From: JALYLC01 sp035696365
GTDB taxonomy: Bacteria; Actinomycetota; Thermoleophilia; Gaiellales; JALYLC01
DNA length: 64,000 bases
Reading direction: 5' to 3'
NCBI GenBank assembly: GCA_035696365.1
Contig: DASRQS010000050.1
Location: 124,001 to 188,000 of the forward strand
A program made the translations under genes and the position numbers. The first letter of the stretch is position 1. Each line of letters begins with the position of its first letter. Below the pieces are notes generated by a model, which had not been told where the DNA came from, made no database searches, and saw nothing but the letters and a program-made list of their open reading frames with translations. Of this stretch, positions 54,723 to 64,000 are shown in pieces.

Positions 54723-55220
54723 ATGGCGCGCAAGCAGCACAGGGCGATCCTGCTGCAGGACGTCGATCATCTCGGCGCGCGCGGCGACGTCGTCTCCGTC
54801 AAGTCCGGCTACCTGCGGAACTACCTCGTCCCGCGCCGGCTGGCCGAGCAGGCGACCGAGGCCCGCATCGCCGAGATCAAGCAGACCGAGTCGGTACGCG
54901 CGAAGCAGCAGGCGCGCACGACCGACCAGGCGCAGGAGATCGCGCGCACGCTGACGACGACGATCCTGACGATCCCGGTGCTCGCGGGCGCCGGCGACCG
55001 GCTCTACGGCTCCGTCACGCCGGCCGACATCGCCGACGAGATCTGGCGCGCGCGCAAGATCCGCGTCGACCGCCGCAAGGTGCAACTCGAAGAGCCGATC
55101 CGCCGTCTGGGCACCTACCAGGTCGACATCGAGGTCTTTCCAGAGGTCATCGCGACCGTCAAGACGATGGTCGTGCCCGCCGAGGGCTCGACGTTCGACC
55201 TGCCCGTTCCCGAAGACTGA
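54723..55220 (+). CDS. rplI: 50S ribosomal protein L9
   Basis: A 165-residue L9. The N-terminal domain reads 'AILLQDVDHLGARGDVVSVKSGYLRNYLVPRRLAEQAT', a long connecting helix follows, and the C-terminal domain has 'RLYGSVTPADIADEIW'. ATG 54723 is the family start; the longer open frame upstream is a shadow of rpsR. Confidence 0.97.
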   Translation: MARKQHRAILLQDVDHLGARGDVVSVKSGYLRNYLVPRRLAEQATEARIAEIKQTESVRAKQQARTTDQAQEIARTLTTTILTIPVLAGAGDRLYGSVTPADIADEIWRARKIRVDRRKVQLEEPIRRLGTYQVDIEVFPEVIATVKTMVVPAEGSTFDLPVPED

Positions 55221-55280
55221 CCGGCTCCCGGCCGGTACGCCGTGCGTTCTCGGCGCAAAGAGCGGATATGAGTCGCTGCG

Positions 55281-55301
55281 CGGACGCCGGACGCCGGACG
55301 C
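55281..55301. repeat. Three tandem copies of CGGACGC before dnaB
   Basis: Three perfect 7-base copies in the 114-base rplI-dnaB gap, 34 bases before the dnaB start. This is a short microsatellite-like repeat; copy-number variation would alter the dnaB leader. Confidence 0.6.
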
Positions 55302-55334
55302 CACGGCTAGGCTGCCCGCGGTGAGGGGACAGCT

Positions 55335-56726
55335 ATGAGCAGCGCGCCCGAGAGGGAGGATGTTTCGGGGCGCCTGCCGCCGCAGGACCTCGACGCCGAG
55401 CAGTCGGTGCTCGGCGCGATGCTGCTCTCGGAGGCAGCGGTCGCCGAGGCCACCGAGGTGCTCAAGGCCGAGGACTTCTACCGCGGCGGGCACGGCGAGA
55501 TCTTCGCCGCGATGCTCGACCTGTACCAGAAGTCCGAGCCCGTCGATCAGGTCTCCGTCTGCGACCGGCTCGACCAGCGCGGGTCGCTCGACCAGGTCGG
55601 CGGCCGGCCGGCCGTGTTCGCGCTGGCGGAGGCCGTCCCCGTCGTCACGAACGCGCGGCGCTACGCCGACATCGTGCGCGAGATGGCCATGCTGCGCGGC
55701 CTGATCCGCGTCGGCACCGAGGTCGCGCAGCTCGGCTACGACCGGCCCGGCGATACGCGCGAGCTGCTCGACATGGCCGAGCAGAAGGTCTACGAGATCG
55801 CCCAGAACGGGACGACCGAGGACTTCACGCTGATCAAGGGGCCGCTCGACGAGGCCTTCCACCGGCTGACGCTGCTGTTCGAGAACGGCGATGGCAGCGG
55901 CGTGACGGGCTTGCCGACCGGCTTCGGCGAGCTCGACCGCCAGACCTCCGGCCTGCAGAAGTCCAACCTCGTGATCCTCGCCGCCCGGCCCTCGATGGGC
56001 AAGACGAGCCTCGCGCTGAACGTGGCCGAGCACGTCGCGGTGACGCTGCAGAAGCCGGTTGCGCTGTTCTCGCTCGAGATGTCGAAGGCCGAGATCGCCC
56101 AGCGCCTGCTCTGCTCCGTCGGCAAGGTCGACCAGAGCCGGCTCAAGCAGGGCCAGCTCGAGGACGGCGACTGGATGCGCGTCACGGGTGCGATGGAGAC
56201 GCTCGGCAGCGCGCCGCTCTACATCGACGACTCGGGCGCCATGACAGTGATGGAGATGCGTGCCAAGGCGCGGCGGCTCGCGGCGCGGCAGAAGGGCGGT
56301 CTCGCGCTTGTCGTGGTCGACTACATCCAGCTCATGCAGGCGTCGATCCCGACGGACAACCGCGTGCAGGAGATCTCGCAGATCTCGCGCTCGCTCAAGA
56401 TGCTGGCGCGCGACCTCGACGTCCCCGTGCTCGCGCTGTCGCAGCTCTCGCGCGCGGTGGAGCAGCGCCAGGACAAGCGCCCCGTGCTCTCCGACCTGCG
56501 CGAGTCGGGCGCGATCGAGCAGGACGCCGATGTCGTGATGTTCATCTACCGCGACGCCTACTACCGCAAGTCCGAGGGCGAGGAGGTGCGACCGGACGAT
56601 CCGTCCAACGATCTCTCGGAGGTGCACATCGCCAAGCACCGCAACGGGCCCGTGGGCACGATCAACCTGCGCTTCCAGTCGCGCTACACGCGGTTCGTGG
56701 ACGACTACGCCGCGACGCGTGCGTAG
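55335..56726 (+). CDS. dnaB: Replicative DNA helicase
   Basis: A 463-residue DnaB. The N-terminal domain reads 'PPQDLDAEQSVLGAMLLSEAAVAEA', with a linker at about residues 150-180. The RecA-fold motor has Walker A 'ILAARPSMGKTSLALNVA', 'ALFSLEMSKAEIAQRLL', Walker B 'LVVVDYIQLMQA' and 'LSQLSRAVEQRQDKRPVLSDLRESGAIEQDADVVMFIYRD'. There is no intein. It unwinds DNA at the fork. It lies between rplI and purA, a common arrangement. Confidence 0.97.
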   Translation: MSSAPEREDVSGRLPPQDLDAEQSVLGAMLLSEAAVAEATEVLKAEDFYRGGHGEIFAAMLDLYQKSEPVDQVSVCDRLDQRGSLDQVGGRPAVFALAEAVPVVTNARRYADIVREMAMLRGLIRVGTEVAQLGYDRPGDTRELLDMAEQKVYEIAQNGTTEDFTLIKGPLDEAFHRLTLLFENGDGSGVTGLPTGFGELDRQTSGLQKSNLVILAARPSMGKTSLALNVAEHVAVTLQKPVALFSLEMSKAEIAQRLLCSVGKVDQSRLKQGQLEDGDWMRVTGAMETLGSAPLYIDDSGAMTVMEMRAKARRLAARQKGGLALVVVDYIQLMQASIPTDNRVQEISQISRSLKMLARDLDVPVLALSQLSRAVEQRQDKRPVLSDLRESGAIEQDADVVMFIYRDAYYRKSEGEEVRPDDPSNDLSEVHIAKHRNGPVGTINLRFQSRYTRFVDDYAATRA

Positions 56727-56750
56727 GCACGCCGCCGGTACCCTGCCGCG

Positions 56751-58079
<1,329 letters not shown>

Positions 58080-58928
58080 GCGGCAAAGGCCGCGCGCACG
58101 CGCTCGGTCACGGGGCGCTCGAGCGGGAGGGGCCGTCCGTCGATCTCGCACACGGGCACGATCTCGGCGCCGGTTCCCGTGAGGAACAGCTCGTCGGCCG
58201 TCCAGGCGTCGGCGGGCGTGAGGGCGGCCTCGGCCGACTCGATGCCCTGCTCGGCCAGGAGTTGCATGACGAGCGCGCGCGTGATGCCGGCGAGCGCACC
58301 GCTCGCGACGGCCGGCGTGAGCACGCGCCCGCGGCTGACGAGGAAGAGGTTGTCGGCCGTGCACTCGGCGATCAGGCCCTGCGCGTTCAGCAGCACGGCC
58401 TCGTCGGCGCCCTGCCTGCGCGCTTCGATTGAGGCCAGCACGCTCGTGAGGTAGTTGAGGCTCTTGATCTGCGGCGGCAGCGCGTCGTGGGCGCTGCGGC
58501 GCAGGCTGGACGTCACGAGCCGCGCGCCGTCGCGGTAGCGCTCCGCGGGGTATAGCGTGAGCGGTGCCGCGATCACGATCAGGCTCGCGTGCGGGCAGGT
58601 GTGCGGCGAGACTCCCAGAGCACCTTCGCCGCGCGTGACGACGAGTCGCAGGTAACCCTCGTCGAGCCCCGCGCGTTCCGCAGCCTCGGCGCAGAGCGCC
58701 GCGATCTCGGCGCGCCCGGCAGGAAGGTCGAGCACGATCGCCCGCGCCGACGCCTCGAGGCGATCGAGGTGCTCCTCGAGCAGGAACGGCCGGCCGGCAT
58801 ACACGCGGATGCCCTCGAACACCCCGTCCCCGTAGAGCAGGCCGTGGTCGAGCACGGAGATCCGGGCCTCCTCGGCAGGCGTCCACTTCCCATCGACGTA
58901 CGCGATCACGACCTCACCTCCAAGAGCG

Positions 58929-58945
58929 ACTAGACAGAATCTAGT
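58929..58945. promoter_or_regulatory. HxlR operator candidate
   Basis: ACTAGA, CAGAA, TCTAGT: perfect 6-base arms in the 60-base divergent gap between ilvE and hxlR. The gap is AT-rich compared with its neighbours (GTGACTATACGATGTAAAGT follows), as expected of a promoter. A self-regulating HxlR site is inferred. Confidence 0.45.
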
Positions 58946-58969
58946 GACTATACGATGTAAAGTGTCTGC

Positions 58970-59443
58970 ATGTCCACCTATCCCCAGGACTGCCCGGTCG
59001 CCGCGACGCTCGATGCGGTGGGCGATCGCTGGACGCTGCTGATCGTCCGCGACCTGCTGCGCGGCATCACGCGCTACGGCGATCTGGCGCGCTCGCTCGA
59101 TCCCATTGCACCCAACCTGCTGGCCGGGCGCCTACGGCGGCTGGAGGATCTCGGGCTGGTGACGCGCGAGCGCTACAGCGAGCGACCGCTGCGAGCGAGC
59201 TACGCGCTGACCGAGCGCGGCCGTGCGCTCGCGCCCGTGATCGTGACGCTCGGGCGCTTCGGCATCGATCAGCTCGGCCGGGCGGAGCCCGACTACCTCG
59301 CGGCGCACATCGGCTGCGGTGGCCGAGTGCCCCCGACCGCCTGGCGCTGCCTGCGCTGCGGCGACGACGTGACTGCCGGCGAGCTCGAGCTGCTGCCTCC
59401 GGCGGAGATCGCTCCGCCGCTGGCACCCGTCGCGACGGGCTGA
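58970..59443 (+). CDS. HxlR family transcriptional regulator
   Basis: A 157-residue regulator. The HxlR winged helix has 'CPVAATLDAVGDRWTLLIVRDLLRGITRYGDLARSL' with the conserved N-terminal Cys, 'PIAPNLLAGRLRRLEDLGLVTRERYSERPLRASYALTERG', then a C-terminal extension with Cys residues ('WRCLRCGDDV') that resembles a rubredoxin-like metal knuckle. HxlR proteins often sense quinones, aldehydes or redox signals through Cys. It probably controls itself and the divergent ilvE. Confidence 0.9.
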   Translation: MSTYPQDCPVAATLDAVGDRWTLLIVRDLLRGITRYGDLARSLDPIAPNLLAGRLRRLEDLGLVTRERYSERPLRASYALTERGRALAPVIVTLGRFGIDQLGRAEPDYLAAHIGCGGRVPPTAWRCLRCGDDVTAGELELLPPAEIAPPLAPVATG

Positions 59444-59501
59444 TACCACGATCAGCGCGGCGTGTTCATCGTGACACCAGCTCTTCAGTAGACTCGGCGC
59501 G

Positions 59502-60785
59502 ATGAGGATCCTGCTCGTCGGTTCGGGCGGGCGGGAGCACGCGCTTGCGCAGGCGCTCGCCGCGAGCCCCACCTGTCACGACCTGCACTGCGCCCCTGGC
59601 AACCCGGGCATCGCGCGCATCTCGACCTGCCACGAGGTCGCCGTCGAGGACGTGGGCGCGATGGTCGCGCTCGCCCACCACCTCGAGGTCGGGCTCGTGG
59701 TGATCGGGCCCGAGCTGCCACTCGTGCTCGGCCTCGGGGATGCCCTGCGGCGCGCGCGCATTCCCGTCTTCGGGCCATCGTCGGGCGCCGCGCTCGTCGA
59801 GGGCTCGAAGGCCTTCTCGAAGAAGCTGATGCAGGCCGCGGGCGTGCCGACCGCGCGTGCGATGACCTGTACGGACATCGATGCCGCGCGCAGCGCCGTG
59901 GACGACCTGGGCGGTGGGTGCGTTGTCAAGGCCGACGGGCTCGCCGCGGGGAAGGGCGTCGCGGTGTGCCCGGATCGCGAGTCGGCGCTGGCCGCGATCG
60001 AGGCGTGTCTGGTCGGCGGCGCGTTCGGCGAGGCGGGGCGGACGGTCGTTGTCGAGGAGTTGCTCGTCGGCGACGAGGTCTCGCTGCTCGCCCTTTGCCA
60101 CGGCCAGTCGGCGCGCCCGCTCACCGCCGCGCAGGACTTCAAGCGCGCCGGCGACGGCGACAGCGGGCCCAACACCGGCGGCATGGGCGCGTACTCGCCC
60201 GTGCCGTGGTTCGACGACGCCGCCACGGCCGACGCCGCGCGGCTGGTGCACGAGCCGTTGCTGGCGGAGCTCGCGCGCCGGGGCATCCCGTTCTCGGGCT
60301 GCCTCTACGCCGGTCTCATGCTGACCGCGGACGGGCCCCGCGTGCTCGAGTACAACGTGCGCTTCGGCGATCCCGAGACGCAGGCGCTCGTGGCACGGCT
60401 CGACGGCGACCTCGCCCTGGCACTCGCCGCGATCGCGCACGGCGCCCCCGACGAGGTCGACCTCGGGGTGCGCGACGACGCGGCCGTCACGCTCGTGCTC
60501 GCCGCGCCCGGCTACCCGGAGGCTCCTCGCACCGGTCAGCCGATCGAGGGCATCGAGCGTGCCGAGGCGCTGACGGGAGTCAGCGTGCAACACGCCGGGA
60601 CTGCCTCGCGGGATGGCCGGCTCGTGGTCGCCGGCGGGCGCGTGCTCGGCGTCACCGCGACGGCGCCCACGCTCCACCTCGCGCGCGAGCGCGCCATGGC
60701 GGGCGCGCTGGAGATCGAATTCGACGGCAAGCAGGTGCGCAGCGACATCGCCCTGCGCGCAGCACAGGAGGAAGCACGTGTCTGA
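59502..60785 (+). CDS. purD: Phosphoribosylamine-glycine ligase
   Basis: A 427-residue ATP-grasp enzyme: 'MRILLVGSGGREHALAQALAASP', 'CVVKADGLAAGKGVAVCPDRESA', 'VVEELLVGDEVSLLALCHG', 'DFKRAGDGDSGPNTGGMGAYSPVPW' and 'VLEYNVRFGDPETQ'. It forms GAR from phosphoribosylamine and glycine. It overlaps purE by eight bases. It uses glycine, an end product suggested for the corrinoid/DMGDH route elsewhere in the window. Confidence 0.97.
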   Translation: MRILLVGSGGREHALAQALAASPTCHDLHCAPGNPGIARISTCHEVAVEDVGAMVALAHHLEVGLVVIGPELPLVLGLGDALRRARIPVFGPSSGAALVEGSKAFSKKLMQAAGVPTARAMTCTDIDAARSAVDDLGGGCVVKADGLAAGKGVAVCPDRESALAAIEACLVGGAFGEAGRTVVVEELLVGDEVSLLALCHGQSARPLTAAQDFKRAGDGDSGPNTGGMGAYSPVPWFDDAATADAARLVHEPLLAELARRGIPFSGCLYAGLMLTADGPRVLEYNVRFGDPETQALVARLDGDLALALAAIAHGAPDEVDLGVRDDAAVTLVLAAPGYPEAPRTGQPIEGIERAEALTGVSVQHAGTASRDGRLVVAGGRVLGVTATAPTLHLARERAMAGALEIEFDGKQVRSDIALRAAQEEARV

Positions 60786-61272
60786 CATCCCCAGCCCCAC
60801 CCCCTCGCCTGCCGAGATGGAGGAGCTGTTTCCCGGCGTCGAGTCCGAGGGCCCGCTGGTCGGGATCCTGATGGGCTCGGAGTCCGACCGCCCGATCATG
60901 GAAAAGGCGTGTGCGGAGCTCGACGCCCGCGCGCTCCCTTGGGAGCTGCGCGTGATCTCGGCCCACCGCAACCCCAAGGAGGTCGCGAACTACGCGGAGA
61001 ATGCCGAGCTGCGCGGCATCCGGGTCTTGATCTGCGGCGCCGGCATGGCTGCCGCGCTGCCCGGAGTGGTCGCGGCCTACACGGACCTCCCGGTGATCGG
61101 CGTACCGATCGCATCCGGCGGGCTGGGTGGCATGGACGCCCTGCTGGCGATCTCGCAGATGCCTCCGGGCGTGCCCGTCGGGTGCATGGCGATCGGCGGC
61201 GCGCGCAACGCCGCCATCTTCGCCGCGCGCATCCTCGCTCAGGGCGGCACGCCGATCGCCGAAGGCGAATGA
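60778..61272 (+). CDS. purE: N5-carboxyaminoimidazole ribonucleotide mutase
   Basis: A 164-residue class I PurE with 'VGILMGSESDRPIMEKACAELDARALPWELRVISAHRNP', 'CGAGMAAALPGVVAAYTDLPVIGVPI' and 'VPVGCMAIGGARNAAIFAARIL'. The N-terminal 20 or so residues before the domain are not conserved. GTG 60778 overlaps purD; the stop overlaps the decarboxylase start as ATGA. Confidence 0.95.
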   Translation: MSDIPSPTPSPAEMEELFPGVESEGPLVGILMGSESDRPIMEKACAELDARALPWELRVISAHRNPKEVANYAENAELRGIRVLICGAGMAAALPGVVAAYTDLPVIGVPIASGGLGGMDALLAISQMPPGVPVGCMAIGGARNAAIFAARILAQGGTPIAEGE

Positions 61273-62708
61273 GCGCGTTCGGGACACCCGAGGAGGCGGC
61301 GCGGGCAATCGCGCTGGCCGGCGAGCGAGCGGCGGCCTTCCGCCGCGAGGCGAGCGACCTGCCCGCGGCCGTGGTGCTGAGCGACGAGGAGCGGGCGTGC
61401 TATCGCACGCCGCTTCCGCGCACCGGCGTCGGGCTCGAGGCCGTGGTCGAGCGCGTCGCGAGCGAGGTGCTGCCGCGCTCGCTCTCGCACTCCCACGCGC
61501 GGTCGTTCCCGTTCATCGACGGCTCCGGGCTCGAGGCGGGCGTCGCCGCCGCGGTGCTCGCGGCCGCCCTCGACGCCAACCTCGGCGGTGGCGCCGCCGC
61601 AGCCTCCGAGGTGGAGGACGTGGCCTGGCGCTGGCTGGCCGAGCTGATCGGGTTCCCCGCAGGCATCGGCCACTTCACGAGCGGCGGCACGCACGCCAAC
61701 CTGACGGGCCTCGCGTGTGCTCGCGCACGGGCGCTGCCGGCGGCGCGCGAGCACGGAGTGACTCCAGGCTCCGCGGCGGTGTACGCGTCCGAGCAGGCGC
61801 ACAACTCGATTGCGCGGGCCTGCGACGTGCTCGGCCTCGGCCGGCGCGCGCTGCGCCCGATCCGCACCGACAGTGCATTTCGCGTGCGTCCCGACGAGCT
61901 GGCTCGCTCGATCGAGACCGATCGCGCCGCCGGTGTGATTCCGGTCGCGGTGGTGGGCGCGGCCGGCACCACCAGCACGGGCGCGGTCGACGCGCTCGAC
62001 GCACTGGCCGACGTCTGCGCCGAGCACGGCGTGTGGTTCCACATCGACGGCGCCTACGGCGCTCCCGCCGCCGCCGCGCCGAGCACGGCTGCGCTCTTCC
62101 GTGGCCTCGATCGGGCCGATTCCGTCGCAATCGACCCGCACAAGTGGCTCTACCTGCCCAAGGCGGTCGGCTGTGTGCTCCTGCGCGACGCCACGGTGCT
62201 CGGCGATGCCTTCGCCGACGAGCCCGAGTACCTCGAGAACGTCGGGGACGGCCCCTACGCCGGGCCCGTGTGGCCGGTCTTCCAGGGCATCGAGGTGACG
62301 CATCCGTTCCGGGGTCTCGGGCCCTGGATGGCATTCCTCGCCTACGGTGCAGACGCCATGGTCGCAGCCGTCGAGAACGACGTGCGGCTCGCGCGCCTGC
62401 TGGCCGAGGCCGTGCGCGCCGCGCCCGACCTCGAGCTGCTCGACGAGCCGCAGCTCTCGGTCGTGGTCTATCGCCACCATCCGCCCGGGCTCGACGATCC
62501 CTCCGCGCTCGACGTCCACAACCGCGCGCTACTGGATGCCATGCAGCGTGACGGGCGCGTGCTGACCTCGGGCACGACCGTTCGCGGGGCCTTCGCGCTG
62601 CGGCCCTGCATGACCCACCACCGCTCGAGCGACGCCGACGTGCTCGCGCTCGCCGAGGTGGCGAGCGAGCTCGGTGCCGCGCTCGCAGCTCCGATGCTGC
62701 AAGGGTGA
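61269..62708 (+). CDS. PLP-dependent group II amino acid decarboxylase-like protein
   Basis: A 479-residue fold-type I PLP protein of the aromatic-amino-acid/glutamate decarboxylase group. Visible are 'LGGGAAAASEVEDVAWRWLAELIGFP', 'GHFTSGGTHANLTGLACARARAL', 'DGAYGAPAAAAP' and the PLP lysine in 'SVAIDPHKWLYLPKAVGCVLLRD'. It converts an unknown amino acid to its amine or acts as an aldehyde synthase. It is translationally coupled to purE (ATGA 61269-61272), an unusual neighbour for a decarboxylase. Confidence 0.85.
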   Translation: MSAFGTPEEAARAIALAGERAAAFRREASDLPAAVVLSDEERACYRTPLPRTGVGLEAVVERVASEVLPRSLSHSHARSFPFIDGSGLEAGVAAAVLAAALDANLGGGAAAASEVEDVAWRWLAELIGFPAGIGHFTSGGTHANLTGLACARARALPAAREHGVTPGSAAVYASEQAHNSIARACDVLGLGRRALRPIRTDSAFRVRPDELARSIETDRAAGVIPVAVVGAAGTTSTGAVDALDALADVCAEHGVWFHIDGAYGAPAAAAPSTAALFRGLDRADSVAIDPHKWLYLPKAVGCVLLRDATVLGDAFADEPEYLENVGDGPYAGPVWPVFQGIEVTHPFRGLGPWMAFLAYGADAMVAAVENDVRLARLLAEAVRAAPDLELLDEPQLSVVVYRHHPPGLDDPSALDVHNRALLDAMQRDGRVLTSGTTVRGAFALRPCMTHHRSSDADVLALAEVASELGAALAAPMLQG

Positions 62709-62865
62709 TCCCCGCGGCGATGCCTGTCAGCGGTTCTCCTGCATGCGTCTCGCCCGATTACGCCGGGCGGCCCGCGGCCTGCACCAGGACCGGGTGCTTC
62801 GCCCAACACGCTGGGAGTATCGCGGGAGCGCGCTCGGCGCCCACCGCAACTCCTATGCTGCCAAT
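62709..62865. other. Gap before purB
   Basis: A 157-base gap. It holds one hairpin, CGCCCG, ATTACGC, CGGGCG, at about 62744-62762, without a T-run. I see no recognised riboswitch. Confidence 0.35.
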
Positions 62866-64000
62866 GTGATCGCCCGCTACTCGCTCCCACGGCTTGCAGC
62901 CATCTGGAGCGACGAGGGCCGTCTCGGCTGCTGGCTCGAGGTCGAGCTTGCCGCCCTGGAGGCGTGGAGCGAGCTGGGTGTCGTGCCGGAGGGCGCCGTC
63001 GCCGCGGTGCGGACGCGCGCGCGTGTCGATGCGGCGTTCGTGGAGCGCGCCAAGGAGATCGAGCGCCGCACCCAGCACGACGTGATCGCCTTCACCGAGG
63101 CCGTGGCCGAGCAGGCGGGGGAGGAGGCGCGCTGGTTCCACTACGGCCTGACCTCCTCGGATGTCGTCGACACCGGGCTCGCGCTCCAGCTGCGGGCTGC
63201 CGGGGTCGAGGTGCTGGCCGGCTGCGACCGCGCGCTCGAGGCCGTGCTCGCCCGCGCGCTCGAGCACCGCGCCACTCCCTGCATGGGGCGCACCCACGGC
63301 GTGCACGCCGAGCCGACGACGTTCGGGCTCAAGCTGCTCGGCTGGTGGTACGAGCTGGGCCGCGATCGCGCGCGAGTCGAGCGGGCGTTCACCGGGGTCT
63401 CCGTGGGCAAGCTCTCGGGCGCGGTCGGCGCGTACGGCAACGTCGATCCGCGCGTCGAGGAGCTCGTGCTCGCCGAGCTCGGCCTGGGGCGCGAGGACGT
63501 CGCGACGCAGGTGGTCGCGCGCGATCGCCACGCCGAGCTGCTGGCGTCGCTGGCGATCCTCGGCAGCTCGCTCGATCGCTTCGCGACGGAGATCCGCCAC
63601 CTGCAGCGCAGCGAGGTGCGCGAGGCGGCAGAGCCGTTCGCGCGGGGCCAGAAGGGCTCCTCGGCGATGCCGCACAAGCGCAATCCGATCACGTGCGAGC
63701 GCATCAGCGGGCTGGCGCGCGTGTTGCGCGGCAATGCCCTCGCGGGCTTCGAGAACGTCCCGCTGTGGCACGAGCGCGACATCTCCCACTCCTCGGCGGA
63801 GCGTGTGGTGCTGGGCGACTCGACGACGCTCGCGCACTACCTGCTCGACCGCTTCGCCTGGGTCGCGGAGGGACTCGAGGTCTATCCCGAGCGCATGCGC
63901 CGCAACATCGACGCCGCGCACGGGCTGACGTTCTCGGGCAGCGTGCTGCTCGCGCTGGTCGAGGCCGGCCTCTCGCGCGAGGCCGCCTACGCGATCGTCC
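62866..64000 (+). CDS. purB: Adenylosuccinate lyase, partial
   Basis: The first 378 residues of PurB; the gene runs off the right edge. Start GTG 62866 gives 'VIARYSLPRLAAIWSDEGRLGCWLEVELAALEAW'. Conserved stretches are 'TQHDVIAFTEAVAEQ', 'HYGLTSSDVVDTGLALQL', 'MGRTHGVHAEPTTFGLKLLGW' with the catalytic His, and the fumarase/ASL signature 'GSSAMPHKRNP'. It acts at two steps, on SAICAR and adenylosuccinate. Together with purA, purD and purE it makes this end of the window a purine cluster. Confidence 0.96.
   Translation, partial: MIARYSLPRLAAIWSDEGRLGCWLEVELAALEAWSELGVVPEGAVAAVRTRARVDAAFVERAKEIERRTQHDVIAFTEAVAEQAGEEARWFHYGLTSSDVVDTGLALQLRAAGVEVLAGCDRALEAVLARALEHRATPCMGRTHGVHAEPTTFGLKLLGWWYELGRDRARVERAFTGVSVGKLSGAVGAYGNVDPRVEELVLAELGLGREDVATQVVARDRHAELLASLAILGSSLDRFATEIRHLQRSEVREAAEPFARGQKGSSAMPHKRNPITCERISGLARVLRGNALAGFENVPLWHERDISHSSAERVVLGDSTTLAHYLLDRFAWVAEGLEVYPERMRRNIDAAHGLTFSGSVLLALVEAGLSREAAYAIV

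Overview
The window is high-GC DNA from one bacterial chromosome. GTG starts are common, and 4-base ATGA or GTGA stop/start overlaps occur inside most operons. The housekeeping order rpsF-ssb-rpsR-rplI-dnaB-purA, a BsaP-like zinc-ribbon gene after bioB, and the density of TetR, GntR, IclR and HxlR regulators point to an aerobic soil-type Actinomycetota. The class Thermoleophilia (Gaiellales/Solirubrobacterales) is my best guess; this is inference from style and content, not a database match.

Layout. (1) 1-10.6 kb is a catabolic island: CoA ligase, an HpaB/AbfD-type flavoprotein, HyuA and HyuB on the minus strand; a divergent 3-hydroxyacyl-CoA dehydrogenase and thiolase; then an enoyl-CoA hydratase/TetR operon and an SsuD-like flavin monooxygenase. 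Four copies of a 16-bp palindrome (CCTATCGATCGATAGG-like) lie at the three promoter regions and look like TetR operators. (2) 10.6-11.3 kb is non-coding except for a selenocysteine tRNA (selC). (3) 11.3-16.3 kb holds a DUF1579-like protein, an aldo/keto reductase, TatA, a 2-hydroxyacid dehydrogenase with an aminotransferase, and a divergent FadR-type regulator. (4) 16.3-28.2 kb is the most interesting region: a pyrrolysine-free MttB-family methyltransferase faces an eight-gene, mostly translationally coupled operon. That operon encodes an IclR regulator, a corrinoid protein, a MetV-like zinc/Fe-S protein, MetF, a methyl-THF:corrinoid methyltransferase, a RACo-type corrinoid activator, DUF1638 and a DMGDH/GcvT-type flavoprotein. 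An APC permease follows.

(5) 28.2-45.2 kb holds a glycosyltransferase, then a long minus-strand series: ettA, yhaO/yhaN-type nuclease genes, two tandem ABC-2 exporter pairs, a UspA protein, metH and a fused homocysteine methyltransferase/MTHFR. (6) 45.2-49.2 kb has a secreted protein and a polar amino-acid ABC importer. (7) 49.3-52.4 kb is bioA-bioD-bioB-bsaP. (8) 52.4-64 kb is the ribosomal-protein/replication cluster (rpsF, ssb, rpsR, rplI, dnaB) followed by purine genes (purA, purD, purE, purB), with ilvE, an HxlR regulator and a PLP decarboxylase interspersed.

How the genes may work together. In region 4 the N-methyl group of a quaternary amine (glycine betaine is the leading guess) would pass by MttB to the corrinoid protein, by the AcsE-like enzyme to tetrahydrofolate, and be oxidised by MetV/MetF. 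The resulting dimethylated amine would be handled by the DMGDH/GcvT protein, which also feeds tetrahydrofolate. MetH and the second MTHFR lie 2-9 kb further on and draw on the same one-carbon pool. In region 1 the enzymes suggest ring hydroxylation, ATP-dependent cyclic-amide opening or carboxylation, CoA activation and beta-oxidation of an unidentified substrate.
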